This document shows, piece by piece, positions 8,789-19,946 of a stretch of DNA of 64,000 nt (the first letter of the stretch is position 1; the number at the start of each line of letters is the position of its first letter). The translations under genes were made by a program, and so were the position numbers. The notes below the pieces were generated by a model. It was not told the origin of the DNA. It did no database searches and worked only from the letters and a program-made list of their open reading frames with translations. The stretch comes from Trinickia violacea (GTDB lineage Bacteria; Pseudomonadota; Gammaproteobacteria; Burkholderiales; Burkholderiaceae). The stretch lies in NCBI RefSeq assembly GCF_005280735.1, contig NZ_CP040078.1, positions 3,534,001-3,598,000 on the forward strand, written 5' to 3'.

Positions 8789-9730
8789 TCAAGCGAGGGT
8801 CGTGTCGGAAAGCGTCGCGGCGAGAGGATGGCGCGAGATCCTGATGCTCGTCACACCCAGCATCTTGGGAAGCTGATCGCTCGCCACCTTCAGCGGTACA
8901 GGTCCAGGGCCATCGCCGGCGGCCGGCTGCGGATAGGCGGTCGAACGTGCGGTATGGAACGTGATGTTCCCTTCCACCTTGGTAACGATTTGATGGATAT
9001 GGCCATTGAGGACAGTGACTGAGCCGAACCGCTTCAGATACTCCATCGCCTGGCCGGCATCGCCCGTTCCCCACCCCCACGGCTCGTAGATCGTCCACAT
9101 CGGCATGTGCGTAAAGACAACGATCGGCGTGCTGGACGAGCGTCCTTTCAAATCGCTTTCCAGCCAGGAAAGCTGATCCTCCCCCAGGCCCCCCAGCCCG
9201 TTTGGCTTGAAATGCATCACATTGACGAGCCCGATGAAGTGCACACCCTGGTGGTCGAAGCTGTAATAGCCGCGGTTGTCAGACGCCTGGCCGAAGCGTT
9301 TGAAGTATTCGCCCTGCGGGCCGTCTGTCACGTCATGCTCGCCAGGCACGGTGTGCAACTCGGTGACGTTCAGGCCCGACAACAATTGGGCCGCGAGGTC
9401 GAACTCTGCCGGCTTGGAAAGATGGGTGATATCGCCCGTGTGGATCGTCAGGGCCGGCTTGACCGGCATGGCGTTGACGAAATCAATCGTCTGTTTGAGC
9501 GTACCCACGACGTCCGGATTGGCTTCCTTGTTGAAGCCGATATGCGAGTCGCTGATCTGCAGGAATAAGGGAACGCCCGACGCTGACTTGTCCTCGCTGC
9601 CGGCGGCGAGTGCCAACTCCACCGGCGTGAGCACGCCTCCGGACAGCACGAACAGGGTGCCCACGCCACCGAAGGCGAGGCATTTCAACGCGCTGCGACG
9701 CGACGGTTGGGAAGGAAGATCTGACGACAT
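8789..9730 (-). CDS. Tat-exported metallophosphoesterase
   Basis: A 313-residue calcineurin-like phosphoesterase with a twin-arginine signal (PSRRSALKCLAFGG near residue 10). The dinuclear-metal motifs appear in order: DSHIG, GDITH, GEHDV (in place of the usual GNHD), THMPMW and GHIHQ. It should act outside the cytoplasm; the substrate is unknown. The start at 9730 has AGAGGAC in Shine-Dalgarno position, and a longer frame from 9760 would spoil the signal peptide. It is upstream of, and probably co-transcribed with, the cupredoxin gene, behind a candidate ECF-type promoter at 9806-9833. Confidence 0.88.
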   Translation of the reverse strand: MSSDLPSQPSRRSALKCLAFGGVGTLFVLSGGVLTPVELALAAGSEDKSASGVPLFLQISDSHIGFNKEANPDVVGTLKQTIDFVNAMPVKPALTIHTGDITHLSKPAEFDLAAQLLSGLNVTELHTVPGEHDVTDGPQGEYFKRFGQASDNRGYYSFDHQGVHFIGLVNVMHFKPNGLGGLGEDQLSWLESDLKGRSSSTPIVVFTHMPMWTIYEPWGWGTGDAGQAMEYLKRFGSVTVLNGHIHQIVTKVEGNITFHTARSTAYPQPAAGDGPGPVPLKVASDQLPKMLGVTSIRISRHPLAATLSDTTLA

Positions 9731-9805
9731 GGTGTCCTCTCGACGGGAAATCGGAGGCACGCCGCCGGTTTCATCCGGAGGGCCTCCAGGGTTGGTTTCG
9801 AGAGT

Positions 9806-9833
9806 GATACCGCGGCGCAGCCCGTTTTATTCC
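9806..9833 (-). promoter_or_regulatory. Candidate ECF-sigma promoter
   Basis: On the minus strand GGAATA (9833-9828) and GTATC (9810-9806) are separated by 17 nt, about 75 nt before the metallophosphoesterase start. GGAA-rich -35 elements with this spacing are typical of ECF sigma factors. No sigma factor gene lies in the window. Confidence 0.35.
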
Positions 9834-9906
9834 CCGATCGAAAAATCGCGCATCTGGCGCTCGATGGAACCTGGCCCTTCACCGTGCTGCTGCAACGTGC
9901 ATGACG

Positions 9907-9930
9907 TGCGGCCGGCAAATGCCGGCCGCA
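9907..9930 (-). terminator. Hairpin downstream of prfC
   Basis: TGCGGCCGGC (9907-9916) and GCCGGCCGCA (9921-9930) form a perfect 10-bp stem around a 4-nt loop, 28 nt past the prfC stop. No T-run follows. Confidence 0.5.
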
Positions 9931-9958
9931 AGGCTCAATCGTTTTCAGAAGAAGCCTG

Positions 9959-11560
<1,602 letters not shown>

Positions 11561-11648
11561 TTTGGTCGGCGAATCAGGGATTTACGAGCAACCCGCAATG
11601 ATACACGGAGTTGATCAAGCCCCTTTTCTCGACCTCATTTTCTTGACA

Positions 11649-12869
11649 TCAACCCGCCGCGATCGCCTCCTCATACACCTGCGCCACGCGCCTTGCGATC
11701 ACCGCGTTATCGAAGTGATCGCGAGCATAGGCGTGACAGGTTTGCGCGTCGGGCAGCGCGATCGCCCCATCGAGCACCGCCCCGACCCCTTCGGCAATCG
11801 CGTCCGCTCCCGTCGAGCGCAGCACGAGGTCCTTCGACAACCCCGCCACGGCTTCCGGCAGACCGCCAACCGGCGTCACCAGCACCGGCGTGCCCGCCGC
11901 GAGCGACTCGACCGTGATCAAGCCGAAGCCTTCCAACGCCACCGTCGGCACGACGCTGATCGTCGCGGCGCGATAAAGCGCCGCCAGATGCTCGTCGGGC
12001 ACGAAGCCCAATAGCTTCACGTTGTCTTCGAGACCGCTCGCATCGATGCGCGCCTGCAGTTCGTCTTGCAGCCGCCCTTTTCCGGCGATCAACAGCAGCA
12101 CGTCCGGATGCCGCTCCTTCACGGACTTGATCGCGTCGATCAGATCCTCGAGCCCCATGCGCTTCACGAGCCGCCGCACCGCCAGCACAATCGGCCGGTC
12201 TTGCGGCAGTTGCAAGCGCCTGCGCGCCTCGCGCTTCGTGATATCCAAGTCGAACTGCGCGACGTTCACGCAGCCCGGCACCACGCGGATGCGGTCCGCC
12301 GGAATGCCGTAACGCGTATGAAGAATCTGCCCGAACGCGTCCGACAACACGATCAGCCGCGACGAGCGCGCGTACACCGTGCGCTCGAGAAAGTGCTTCG
12401 CGCGCTGCCCGAGCGAATCGGCGCCTTCGACATGGCTCTCGTCCGCCCACGGCCCCTGGAAATGCGACACCTGCGGAATGCCGCGCAGCACGTCGAGGCC
12501 GGGAAACGTATAGAGCGCGAAATGCGACGAAATCACATCGGGCCGCTCGGCACGCACGACATTCGCCAGCATCTTGCGCGCCGCCATCAAGCGCAGCGGC
12601 AGCGAACGCGCGGCCGAACCGAAGCCCTGGATCGCGCCGCCGGTATCGGCGGCCACGCGCGGCGAGCCCGCCACCATCCCGCGCACCGCGACGCCCGCCC
12701 CAGGCAGCGCGCCGACGAGCGAGTAGTACATGCGGTCGAGGCCGCCCGCACGCTCCGGAAACCAGTGCATGCCGATTTGAAGCGACTTGATCTGGCGCGC
12801 CGGCCGGCCAGGGGGAGCCGCGTCCGTCGCGCGAAAGGAAAGGACTTGTGCGGCAGCAGCTTGGCTCAT
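11649..12869 (-). CDS. bceK: Glycosyltransferase family 4 (cepacian cluster, BceK-like)
   Basis: A 406-residue GT-B fold glycosyltransferase, probably adding one sugar to the lipid-linked repeat unit at the cytoplasmic membrane. The C-terminal half has the GT4 nucleotide-sugar site: LAVRRLVKRMGLEDLI, then LLIAGKGRLQDEL, and the EX7E element EGFGLITVESLAAG. The N-terminal acceptor half begins SLQIGMHWFPERAGGLDRM. Its ATG overlaps the bceJ stop in an ATGA. It is the last gene of the minus-strand cluster, and the symbol rests on gene order. The sugar added cannot be read from the sequence. Confidence 0.85.
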   Translation of the reverse strand: MSQAAAAQVLSFRATDAAPPGRPARQIKSLQIGMHWFPERAGGLDRMYYSLVGALPGAGVAVRGMVAGSPRVAADTGGAIQGFGSAARSLPLRLMAARKMLANVVRAERPDVISSHFALYTFPGLDVLRGIPQVSHFQGPWADESHVEGADSLGQRAKHFLERTVYARSSRLIVLSDAFGQILHTRYGIPADRIRVVPGCVNVAQFDLDITKREARRRLQLPQDRPIVLAVRRLVKRMGLEDLIDAIKSVKERHPDVLLLIAGKGRLQDELQARIDASGLEDNVKLLGFVPDEHLAALYRAATISVVPTVALEGFGLITVESLAAGTPVLVTPVGGLPEAVAGLSKDLVLRSTGADAIAEGVGAVLDGAIALPDAQTCHAYARDHFDNAVIARRVAQVYEEAIAAG

Positions 12870-14074
12870 GATTGTTTCGCTCCTTCATTGGACGCAAACT
12901 GCGCCGGTGCGAGTGTCGAATTCGTGCGCGCGGGCAGTTCGCCCTTCGCGCCCGCCATCTGCCGATACAGCGCGATGTATTGCATCGCCATGCGCGACCA
13001 GCCGAAATCGCGCGCGAGCCGGCTCGCGGCGGCCCCCATCGCGCAGCGCGTGCGGTCGTCGCCGGCGAGGCCCGCGATGGCGTTCGCGAGCGCGGCTGCG
13101 TCGTCGGGATCGTCGAGCACGATGCCGCACTCGGTCGTGATGATCTCGGCGCCGCCCGCCGTGCGCGCGGTCACGACCGGCAAGCCCGCCGCCATCGCTT
13201 CGAGCAGCGACAAGCTCATCGCCTCGTAGCGCGACGGAAACACGAACGCATCGACCGAGTGCATCAACGCCGGCATCTCCTTCACGAGGCCGAGGAAGTG
13301 CACGCGCGATTCGATCTTCAGCGCACGCGCCTCGTCCGGATAGGGGCTGCCCGGCAGATAGCCGGCCACGGCGATGTGAACGTGCTGGGGCAGGCGCGTG
13401 AGCGCCTGCAACACGGTGCCGAGGTTCTTGCGCGGCGTGCGCAAATCGCCGACGAACAGCAGCAGGAACGCGTCCTGCGGCAAACCGAACTTGCGGCGGT
13501 CGCCGAGCGCCGCGGCGAACGTCTCGGTATCGACGCCGTTGTAGATCACGCCGACTTTCTGCGCCGGCACGCCGGTATTGCGGATCTCGGCGGCAACCTT
13601 CTGCGAGACGGCGGTGACCATGCGCGAGCGCCGATAGGCCCAGCGTTCGAGCCGCGAGTTGATCGCCGTATAGACGAACTGATAGGCCGACCACGGCCCC
13701 TTCGCCAAACCGAACGGGTAGTACGGGCTCGCGAACCAGCCGCCGTGCACGAAGTGCGCGGTGTTCACGTCGGCGTGCGCCCACGAGATGAAGCCGTTCA
13801 CATGCAGCACGTCGTATTCGTCGCGATGCTTCTTGAGCCACAGCGCGCTCTTCAACGCGAACACCTGCTGGCGCAGCAGATTCGACGGCCAGCCGCGGCC
13901 GATGCGGATCGGCACCCAGCGCACGCGCGGATTCGCGAGCAATTCCGGCGCGACGTGCGAGGCGACCAGTGTCACCGAGATATTTTCTTCGAGCGCGGCG
14001 CGCGCGATTTCGTAGTTGACGCGGCCTTGTCCGTCGTTATGACGTACCACGTGCGTAACAATGGCGACTCTCAA
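12866..14074 (-). CDS. bceJ: Glycosyltransferase family 4 (cepacian cluster, BceJ-like)
   Basis: A 402-residue GT4 enzyme starting LRVAIVTHVVRHNDGQGRVNYE. It has the donor-site signatures LLFVGDLRTPRKNLGTVL and SRYEAMSLSLLEAMAAGLPVV (EX7E). I assign a TTG start at 14074. GGGGGAG lies 9-10 nt upstream, the protein then begins at the conserved strand, and the TTG overlaps the bceI stop as TTGA, the same 4-bp coupling seen at the next junction (ATGA with bceK). No in-frame ATG is near this position. It should act on the lipid-linked oligosaccharide in the cytoplasm. Confidence 0.85.
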   Translation of the reverse strand: MRVAIVTHVVRHNDGQGRVNYEIARAALEENISVTLVASHVAPELLANPRVRWVPIRIGRGWPSNLLRQQVFALKSALWLKKHRDEYDVLHVNGFISWAHADVNTAHFVHGGWFASPYYPFGLAKGPWSAYQFVYTAINSRLERWAYRRSRMVTAVSQKVAAEIRNTGVPAQKVGVIYNGVDTETFAAALGDRRKFGLPQDAFLLLFVGDLRTPRKNLGTVLQALTRLPQHVHIAVAGYLPGSPYPDEARALKIESRVHFLGLVKEMPALMHSVDAFVFPSRYEAMSLSLLEAMAAGLPVVTARTAGGAEIITTECGIVLDDPDDAAALANAIAGLAGDDRTRCAMGAAASRLARDFGWSRMAMQYIALYRQMAGAKGELPARTNSTLAPAQFASNEGAKQS

Positions 14075-15567
14075 TTTGACAGACTCCCCCGTAAAAGCCG
14101 CACGCGCTGGATCTTCTGCCAGTGCGCTGCGGACAGCAGCAAGAACACGCTCATGAACAGCAGCAGGCCGCCGGTGCCGACGAGCGAATTGGTGAAGACG
14201 AGCATCGCGAACACCGCGAGCGCGAGGCTCAGGCACGCGCCGGCGAACTTGTCGTCGCCGAGCGCGAACGACGCGCGCACCGCGCGCGCGAGCAGCCAGA
14301 CGATGCCCGAGAGATAGAGCAGCGTGCCGGGCCAGCCGAGCACGAACGGGATGTTCATCACGCCGCTGTCGAAGCTGCCGTATTTGCCGAGCTCGCCGCT
14401 GTCGCTCGATAGTTTCGTCGACGAGCCCGTCGCGCCCATGCCTTCGCCGGAGACGTCGGTGAAAGCCGTTTGCGCAAACGTCGCGTAGAACTGGTTGCGC
14501 GCTTCGTAGCTCTGGTCGTCGTGCAGATTGGTGACGGTCTGCAGACGCGTCGCCAAGCGGTCCGCGACCGGCCCGACCGCGAGCAGCGGCACGCACAATC
14601 CGGCGAGCAGGATGGCGCTCATGATGATCCGCACGCGCACGCGGTTGCTCGATTTCGCGAGCTGAATCACAACCGCGATCACCCAGCCACCCCACGTCGA
14701 GCGCACGAGGCACAAGCAGAACGAGATGAAGCCCGCGGCCCCCGCGAGCCAGCGAATCCGCTGCGCGGCGGCGAGCATGAAGATGAGCGAGCCCATCATC
14801 GCGAACGCGAACGGCCCCGAGGAATTCATCGTGCTGAACACGCGCACGCCGAACGGCACGGGGTCGCCTTGCGAGTTCATCTGCGAGCCGAGCATCCACA
14901 GCGCGTCCCACGGCGGCATGATGAAAAACTGCACCATGCCGTAGACGCCCATGATCAGCATCCCCCAGATGAACGCCGAGAGAATCGCCTCGCGATACTG
15001 CGGATAGTTGCGCGAGTCGGCCATGATGTGAAAACCGATCAGGATCGGATAGGCCCAGTTCGTCAAGTCGTATATAGCCGCGAGCGGCCCGCTCGAGACC
15101 ACGCCGACGAGGAACGCATACGTGAGTCCGAGCAGGATCAAGAGCACCGGCAGGCCGCGCCGCTGCGCGAGGATCCGGTAGTGGCGCAGGAGCGTGAGGC
15201 CGGAGAGCATCGTCACGGCGAGCGGCGCGATCTGGATCAGGCTCGTCGGCGTGAAAGCGCCCTTCGCGAAGTCAGCCAGGCGCCGGACTTCGGGGCTCAG
15301 GAACCACATCCACCACATGAAGCCGACATAGCGCGCCGGGCTCTTGAAGTAGAGCCAGACGCCCGCCATCGTCGCGAGCACCGGGAACGCGAGCGTGAGC
15401 ACCGTGCCCTGGTGCGCGACGATCAGGACGAGCGTGATGAACCACAGGATCGCCTGCGCCGCCCAATGCTTCGGATCGGTGCTGAAGAGGCCGCCCTTCT
15501 TGCTCTTCGCGCTTTTCGCTTCGCCGGGCGCGGCTCCGAAGTTGCGTGCGAGGTTGGGTGTACTCAT
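14071..15567 (-). CDS. bceI: Polysaccharide polymerase, Wzy-like membrane protein (BceI-like)
   Basis: A 498-residue polytopic membrane protein with about ten hydrophobic helices and a long periplasmic loop before the last ones, as in O-antigen/EPS polymerases (Wzy/WaaL superfamily). It would join undecaprenyl-linked repeat units in the periplasm. Sequence conservation in Wzy proteins is low, so the assignment relies on topology and its position between glycosyltransferase genes in a bce-type order. The first 30 residues are a basic, Lys/Ser-rich cytoplasmic tail. It overlaps bceJ by 4 bp and follows bceH by 12 nt. Confidence 0.8.
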   Translation of the reverse strand: MSTPNLARNFGAAPGEAKSAKSKKGGLFSTDPKHWAAQAILWFITLVLIVAHQGTVLTLAFPVLATMAGVWLYFKSPARYVGFMWWMWFLSPEVRRLADFAKGAFTPTSLIQIAPLAVTMLSGLTLLRHYRILAQRRGLPVLLILLGLTYAFLVGVVSSGPLAAIYDLTNWAYPILIGFHIMADSRNYPQYREAILSAFIWGMLIMGVYGMVQFFIMPPWDALWMLGSQMNSQGDPVPFGVRVFSTMNSSGPFAFAMMGSLIFMLAAAQRIRWLAGAAGFISFCLCLVRSTWGGWVIAVVIQLAKSSNRVRVRIIMSAILLAGLCVPLLAVGPVADRLATRLQTVTNLHDDQSYEARNQFYATFAQTAFTDVSGEGMGATGSSTKLSSDSGELGKYGSFDSGVMNIPFVLGWPGTLLYLSGIVWLLARAVRASFALGDDKFAGACLSLALAVFAMLVFTNSLVGTGGLLLFMSVFLLLSAAHWQKIQRVRLLRGSLSN

Positions 15568-15579
15568 GCGATGCGGACC

Positions 15580-16734
15580 TTAGCGGCGCTCGATCGGCAC
15601 GGCGCGCTCGGCGATCGCGAGATCGCTCGCGCTCTTACGCCCGCGCGCGACCGGAGCGCCGCGCTCGCCCAACATCGCCCGCGTGATCTGCACGTGCTGC
15701 TGCGCGAAATGCTGCGTCGTCAGGCTGCGTGCGGTCAACTGCGCGCCGGCCGCCCACGCTCGGCACAGCGTGGCCTCGGGATGCGCGGCGAGATCGTCGG
15801 CGGCATGGCGCAATGCGGCGGGGTCGTACGGCGGAATGTAGGTGACCTGCTGCGCGGTGAAATAGTCGCTCAGGCCGCCCACGTCCGATGCGATCACCGG
15901 CTTGCCGAGCGCCGCCGCTTCCAGCACAACGGTGATGCCGGACGCGTGGTAGTTCGGCCGCAGCGGCACGACGACGATATCCGCCCAGTCGTACAGCTCG
16001 CGCTGCTTCGCCAGCCCGGAAGCGGGCGCGATCTGTACGTTCGATGCATGCAGCGCCTTCGGGATCTTGCGGCGAGTGGCAAGCCGCACCGTATAGCGTG
16101 AATCGTTGCCGAACGCTTTGACGAGCGTGGTCCAATCGCGGTCGCGATCGTTGCCGATCGCCGCGATCCGCAGCGGGGTATGCGGCTGCCACGCGTGCGG
16201 CTCGGCCAGCGGGAAGTCCGTCATGTTCAGGCCGTAGTAGACGTGGAGCGCGTCGCGCTTCAAAAAGCGGCGGCACAGCTCGGCGTTGTCGCGCGCGAGC
16301 GTCGTCAGCACGTCGGCGCGCGCGAGCAGCTTGCGATAGAACCAGCGGCGCAGCGCGCCGTAGCCGCTCCACTTGTCGAAGAGCCACACGCTTTGCGCGA
16401 GCAGCAACGGCTTCCTGCCGCGCTCGCCGGCCAGGAGCAGCACGAGCGCGACGGACAGATGCTCGGCTTCGGTGTGCGTCCAGATCACATCCGAGCGCAG
16501 AATTTCGTCGCGATTGCGCAGCGTGTGGATCAAGTCGAAGCCGAGCATCAGCTTGAGTGCGCGGCGTGCTAGGCTCACGGGCTTGCTTTCCTTCGCATCG
16601 CGCGAGTACGTCAGCGCGAACTCGTCCGATTCCGCGTGGTGATAGCCGTACAGACAGCCGAAGTCTTCGCCCTTGCGGTAGACGCGCGGGTCGGCGCCGT
16701 AAAAGAGGTGCACGTGCACTTTGGTCGCTTGCAT
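15580..16734 (-). CDS. bceH: Glycosyltransferase (cepacian cluster, BceH-like)
   Basis: A 384-residue GT-B glycosyltransferase. The start MQATKVHVHLFYGADPRVY at 16734 is preceded by AGGAGC at the right distance; longer frames upstream are antisense to bceG. The C-terminal half carries the GT4-type donor motif ITVVLEAAALGKPVIASDVGG. Two hydrophobic stretches in the N-terminal half may bind the membrane surface. It lies 17 nt after bceG in the operon. The donor sugar is unknown. Published cepacian repeats contain Glc, Rha, Man, Gal and GlcA, which is consistent with four separate transferases here. Confidence 0.83.
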   Translation of the reverse strand: MQATKVHVHLFYGADPRVYRKGEDFGCLYGYHHAESDEFALTYSRDAKESKPVSLARRALKLMLGFDLIHTLRNRDEILRSDVIWTHTEAEHLSVALVLLLAGERGRKPLLLAQSVWLFDKWSGYGALRRWFYRKLLARADVLTTLARDNAELCRRFLKRDALHVYYGLNMTDFPLAEPHAWQPHTPLRIAAIGNDRDRDWTTLVKAFGNDSRYTVRLATRRKIPKALHASNVQIAPASGLAKQRELYDWADIVVVPLRPNYHASGITVVLEAAALGKPVIASDVGGLSDYFTAQQVTYIPPYDPAALRHAADDLAAHPEATLCRAWAAGAQLTARSLTTQHFAQQHVQITRAMLGERGAPVARGRKSASDLAIAERAVPIERR

Positions 16735-16751
16735 GCTTGAGCTCCTGTCGG

Positions 16752-17675
16752 TCACGACGTCGCCCGCCGCGCGTCTTGCGCGCCGAGGCGCACCGCGCGC
16801 CAGCGCGAGCGGACCGTCGCGCCGTCTTTCGAGGTTGCCGACAGCACCGCGTGCACGAGCCCCGGATAGACGCGCGTGCCGACCAGCGTGTACCACCACC
16901 ACGCGGTTTCGCGCTTGATCGGCGGCAGATGCTCGCGCAGCACGAGATGCAGGTTGTAGGCGGCATTGCGCACGGCGGCCATCGTCTGCACGTCGCGCCT
17001 GTTGTCGTCGAAGCGTTCGGCCGGGTAGTGATCGACGGCCACGTGCGGGTCGTACACGAGCTTCCAGCCCGCGCGCTTCACGCCCATGCTGAACGCCATG
17101 TCGTTGTGGACCTGCGCGCCCGCGCCGCGCAGACGCTCGTCGAAGCGAAGGCCGGCGATCGCGGCGCGCCGGTAGCTCATGTTCGCGCCCTTGAGCATGT
17201 CGACTTCGCGCGCGGCGCCCACGCCGAGATGGTGGTTGCCGATGATCTTGCCCGACGGCAGGATCTTGCCGACCTGATCGCGCTCGCCGTCGAGCACGCG
17301 GCCTCGTTCGTGCACCCAGTCTCGCCCGCCGAGCGCACCGAGCCGCGGATCGAGCTTGAACGCCGCCGCGATGCGCTGCAGCCAGTCGGGACGCGGCGCG
17401 GCATCGTCGTCGGTGATCGCGATCACGTCGCCCGACGACGCATCGAGGCCGCGGTTGAGCGCCGCGACCTGCCCCGGCACTTCGATCAGCGCGACGCGCA
17501 GCGGTAGATTGCCGCGCACCGCGGGATCGGCGAGCCGCTCATGCGTCGCGTCGTCCTCGGGACGCGCGACGACGATCACTTCATCCGGCTTCTTCATCTG
17601 CCGCTGTAGCGCGATCAGGCAGCGCGCGAGATCGGCGGGCCGGCGGTAGGTCGGTACCAGTACGGATACTTTCAT
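16752..17675 (-). CDS. bceG: Glycosyltransferase family 2 (cepacian cluster, BceG-like)
   Basis: A 307-residue GT-A enzyme beginning KVSVLVPTYRRPADLARCL. The metal-binding DXD-type element is ITDDDAAPRPDW, and GAGAQVHNDMAFSMGVKRAG resembles the acceptor-side ED motif region. This is the only GT2 transferase in the cluster; the other three are GT-B. It starts 13 nt after bceF ends, so it is co-transcribed with the export machinery. The symbol comes from gene order. Confidence 0.86.
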   Translation of the reverse strand: MKVSVLVPTYRRPADLARCLIALQRQMKKPDEVIVVARPEDDATHERLADPAVRGNLPLRVALIEVPGQVAALNRGLDASSGDVIAITDDDAAPRPDWLQRIAAAFKLDPRLGALGGRDWVHERGRVLDGERDQVGKILPSGKIIGNHHLGVGAAREVDMLKGANMSYRRAAIAGLRFDERLRGAGAQVHNDMAFSMGVKRAGWKLVYDPHVAVDHYPAERFDDNRRDVQTMAAVRNAAYNLHLVLREHLPPIKRETAWWWYTLVGTRVYPGLVHAVLSATSKDGATVRSRWRAVRLGAQDARRATS

Positions 17676-17688
17676 GCGCTCCCCTCGT

Positions 17689-19923
17689 TCAGGCAGTCAG
17701 ATATTCCTGCACGGCCGCATAGCCCGCGCGACCGTAGCCACGGTTGACTTGCGGCATTGCGTTGAAGATGCCGCCTTGCACTTGAATGCCCGCCGAGCGC
17801 AGACGCTTGAGCGAATCTGTGATCTCGACTTCGTTGTGCATGCCCGAGCGCAGCACGAGGAAGGTCGAGCCGGCCAGCTCCGCGATGATCGAGGCATCGG
17901 TAACGGCGAGCACCGGCGGCGTATCGATGAAGATCACGTCATAGCGCTTGCTCAAACCGTCCAGATACGCCTGCAGACGCGGCGACATCAGCAGCTCCGA
18001 CGGATTCGGCGGACGCGAGCCGCTCGCTACGAAATCGAGGCCCGTCACGACAGTCGGACGAATCGCGTCCTCCAGCGAGATCTGTCCGCTCAGCAATTCG
18101 GACAAACCGCTCTCACGCTGGCCGCCGATATAGCGCTCGAGCGAGCCGCGCCGCATGTCGCCGTCGATCAACAGCACACGCTTGCCGGAATTCGCGAGCA
18201 GCACCGCGAGATTCACAGTCAGGAAGCTCTTGCCGATGCCAGGCGAGGGACCGGTCAGCACCGTCACGCGGTTCTTCGCATCCATCAGCGTGAACTGCAT
18301 CGAGGTGCGCAGACTGCGCAGGCTTTCGACGCAGACATCCTTCGGCCGCAAGAGCGCGAGGATCGGCCGGTCGACGCGATTCATGCGCTCGTTCTGCAGC
18401 TCGAGCTTGACGAGTTCCTGACTCAGCGGCACGAGACCATAGAGCGGCAGGCCGAAGTTGCGCTCCACGCGTTCCGGATCGTCGATGCCCGCGAACAGGT
18501 TCTTGCGCAGGAACACGACGCCCGTACCGACGATGAGCCCCAGGAACACCGCCGCCGACAAGATCAGCACCTTCTTCGGCTTGACCGGCTCGCCTGGACG
18601 CAGCGCGGGGTCGACCAGATGCACGTTGCCGCCGGTGCCCGCCTTCTGCACGGAGAGCTCCTGCACGCGATTGAGCAGCAGCACGTAGATGTCTTCCGCA
18701 ACCTTCGCATCGCGCTGCAGCGCCACTGCCTTCACTTCCGATGCGGGCAAGTCGCGGAAGCGGTCGGAGAACTTCTGCTGCTCGCCTTGAAGTTGCGTGA
18801 GCTGTTGCTTCGCGGTCTGCATGACCGGGTTCTCATTGCCGTAGCGCTGTTCCATCGACGCGATCTGCAGCCGCAATGCCGCGATCTGCTGCTCGTACTG
18901 GATGCTGCCTTCGAGGTAGACCTTCGCTTCGTCGCTGGCGTTGATCGAGCCCGACTGCTGTTGATATTGCGTGAGCGCGGCCTCGGCGCGTTCGAGATCG
19001 GACTTCAGGCGCGGCTCTTCGCTTGTCAGGAAGGTCAGCATCTTGCTCGCCTCCTCCTGCTTGCTCGCGATGTGCTGGCGCAGGTACGACTGCGCGAGCG
19101 CATTGGCGATTTCCGCCGCGCGCGCCGGGTCTTTGTCTTCGAGCGAGATTTGGATGACGCCCGTCTGCTTGCCTTGCTCGGTCACCGTGATCGCGGACTG
19201 GAATGCCGTGATCGCATCGAGATCGTTCGCGCGCATCACCTTGAATTGCGTGCCGGGACGCGCGACGAGCTGATTGACCGTGATCGTCACGCCGTTGCCC
19301 TTCTCCTGCTCGCCGACGCGGCCGCGCAACAGCAGCTCGCCGTCGGCGGACTGCAGCGAGTATTGGCCGTCGCCGAGCGCCGTCATCGTGAGCTTTTGGT
19401 TTTCGAGCGACGGCGTGACTTCGATCGAATCGACGTCCGCGATTTCGCCGCCCCATGCATACGACGCGAGGCCGAGCCACGGCTTCCCCGGTTTGCCCGG
19501 TTCGGCCAAATGCGCGGCGATGCTGCCCAGCAGCGGAATCGTCTTCGGCGTCACGGAGAAATTCAGCTTGCACTGCTCGACCACGGGCGCCACCACGCCG
19601 CGGCTCTTGATGATCTCGATTTCCGCGTCGGTGGGCAGCGTCTGCGAGCCGCTGTTGATGACCGCGCCCGTCTGCGTTTGCGTGAGCGCTTGCGAGTTGT
19701 TGTCGCCTGTTTCCACACGCACGTGCGCGTCGGCCGAGTAGATCGGCTTGGCGAGGTAGCAGTACAGCGCAGCCATCGCGACGATCGTGAGCGCGATGCC
19801 GATGAGCCACCACACGTCGTCGAGAATCACCTGCAGCAACTGACCGAGGACGAGGTCCTCTTCCTCGGTCTTGATCGCCGCGAGGGGGGCGGTATGGGTA
19901 TGCGTGCTCAAACTTGTGCTCAT
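17689..19923 (-). CDS. bceF: Polysaccharide co-polymerase and BY-type tyrosine autokinase (Wzc/BceF-like)
   Basis: A 744-residue inner-membrane protein that controls chain length and export. It has a Wzz domain with transmembrane segments near residues 35-55 and 440-470, separated by a large periplasmic coiled-coil region. A cytoplasmic kinase domain carries Walker A at 558-566 (GPSPGIGKS), Walker A' (VLLIDGDMRRG) and Walker B (VIFIDTPP). The C-terminal autophosphorylation cluster is short: only three tyrosines in the last 15 residues (Tyr730, 735, 741). It is upstream of bceG and downstream of bceE, across a hairpin. BceD is the expected phosphatase partner. Confidence 0.93.
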   Translation of the reverse strand: MSTSLSTHTHTAPLAAIKTEEEDLVLGQLLQVILDDVWWLIGIALTIVAMAALYCYLAKPIYSADAHVRVETGDNNSQALTQTQTGAVINSGSQTLPTDAEIEIIKSRGVVAPVVEQCKLNFSVTPKTIPLLGSIAAHLAEPGKPGKPWLGLASYAWGGEIADVDSIEVTPSLENQKLTMTALGDGQYSLQSADGELLLRGRVGEQEKGNGVTITVNQLVARPGTQFKVMRANDLDAITAFQSAITVTEQGKQTGVIQISLEDKDPARAAEIANALAQSYLRQHIASKQEEASKMLTFLTSEEPRLKSDLERAEAALTQYQQQSGSINASDEAKVYLEGSIQYEQQIAALRLQIASMEQRYGNENPVMQTAKQQLTQLQGEQQKFSDRFRDLPASEVKAVALQRDAKVAEDIYVLLLNRVQELSVQKAGTGGNVHLVDPALRPGEPVKPKKVLILSAAVFLGLIVGTGVVFLRKNLFAGIDDPERVERNFGLPLYGLVPLSQELVKLELQNERMNRVDRPILALLRPKDVCVESLRSLRTSMQFTLMDAKNRVTVLTGPSPGIGKSFLTVNLAVLLANSGKRVLLIDGDMRRGSLERYIGGQRESGLSELLSGQISLEDAIRPTVVTGLDFVASGSRPPNPSELLMSPRLQAYLDGLSKRYDVIFIDTPPVLAVTDASIIAELAGSTFLVLRSGMHNEVEITDSLKRLRSAGIQVQGGIFNAMPQVNRGYGRAGYAAVQEYLTA

Positions 19924-19946
19924 GCTTCGTTCCCGTTTCTGGTCAC

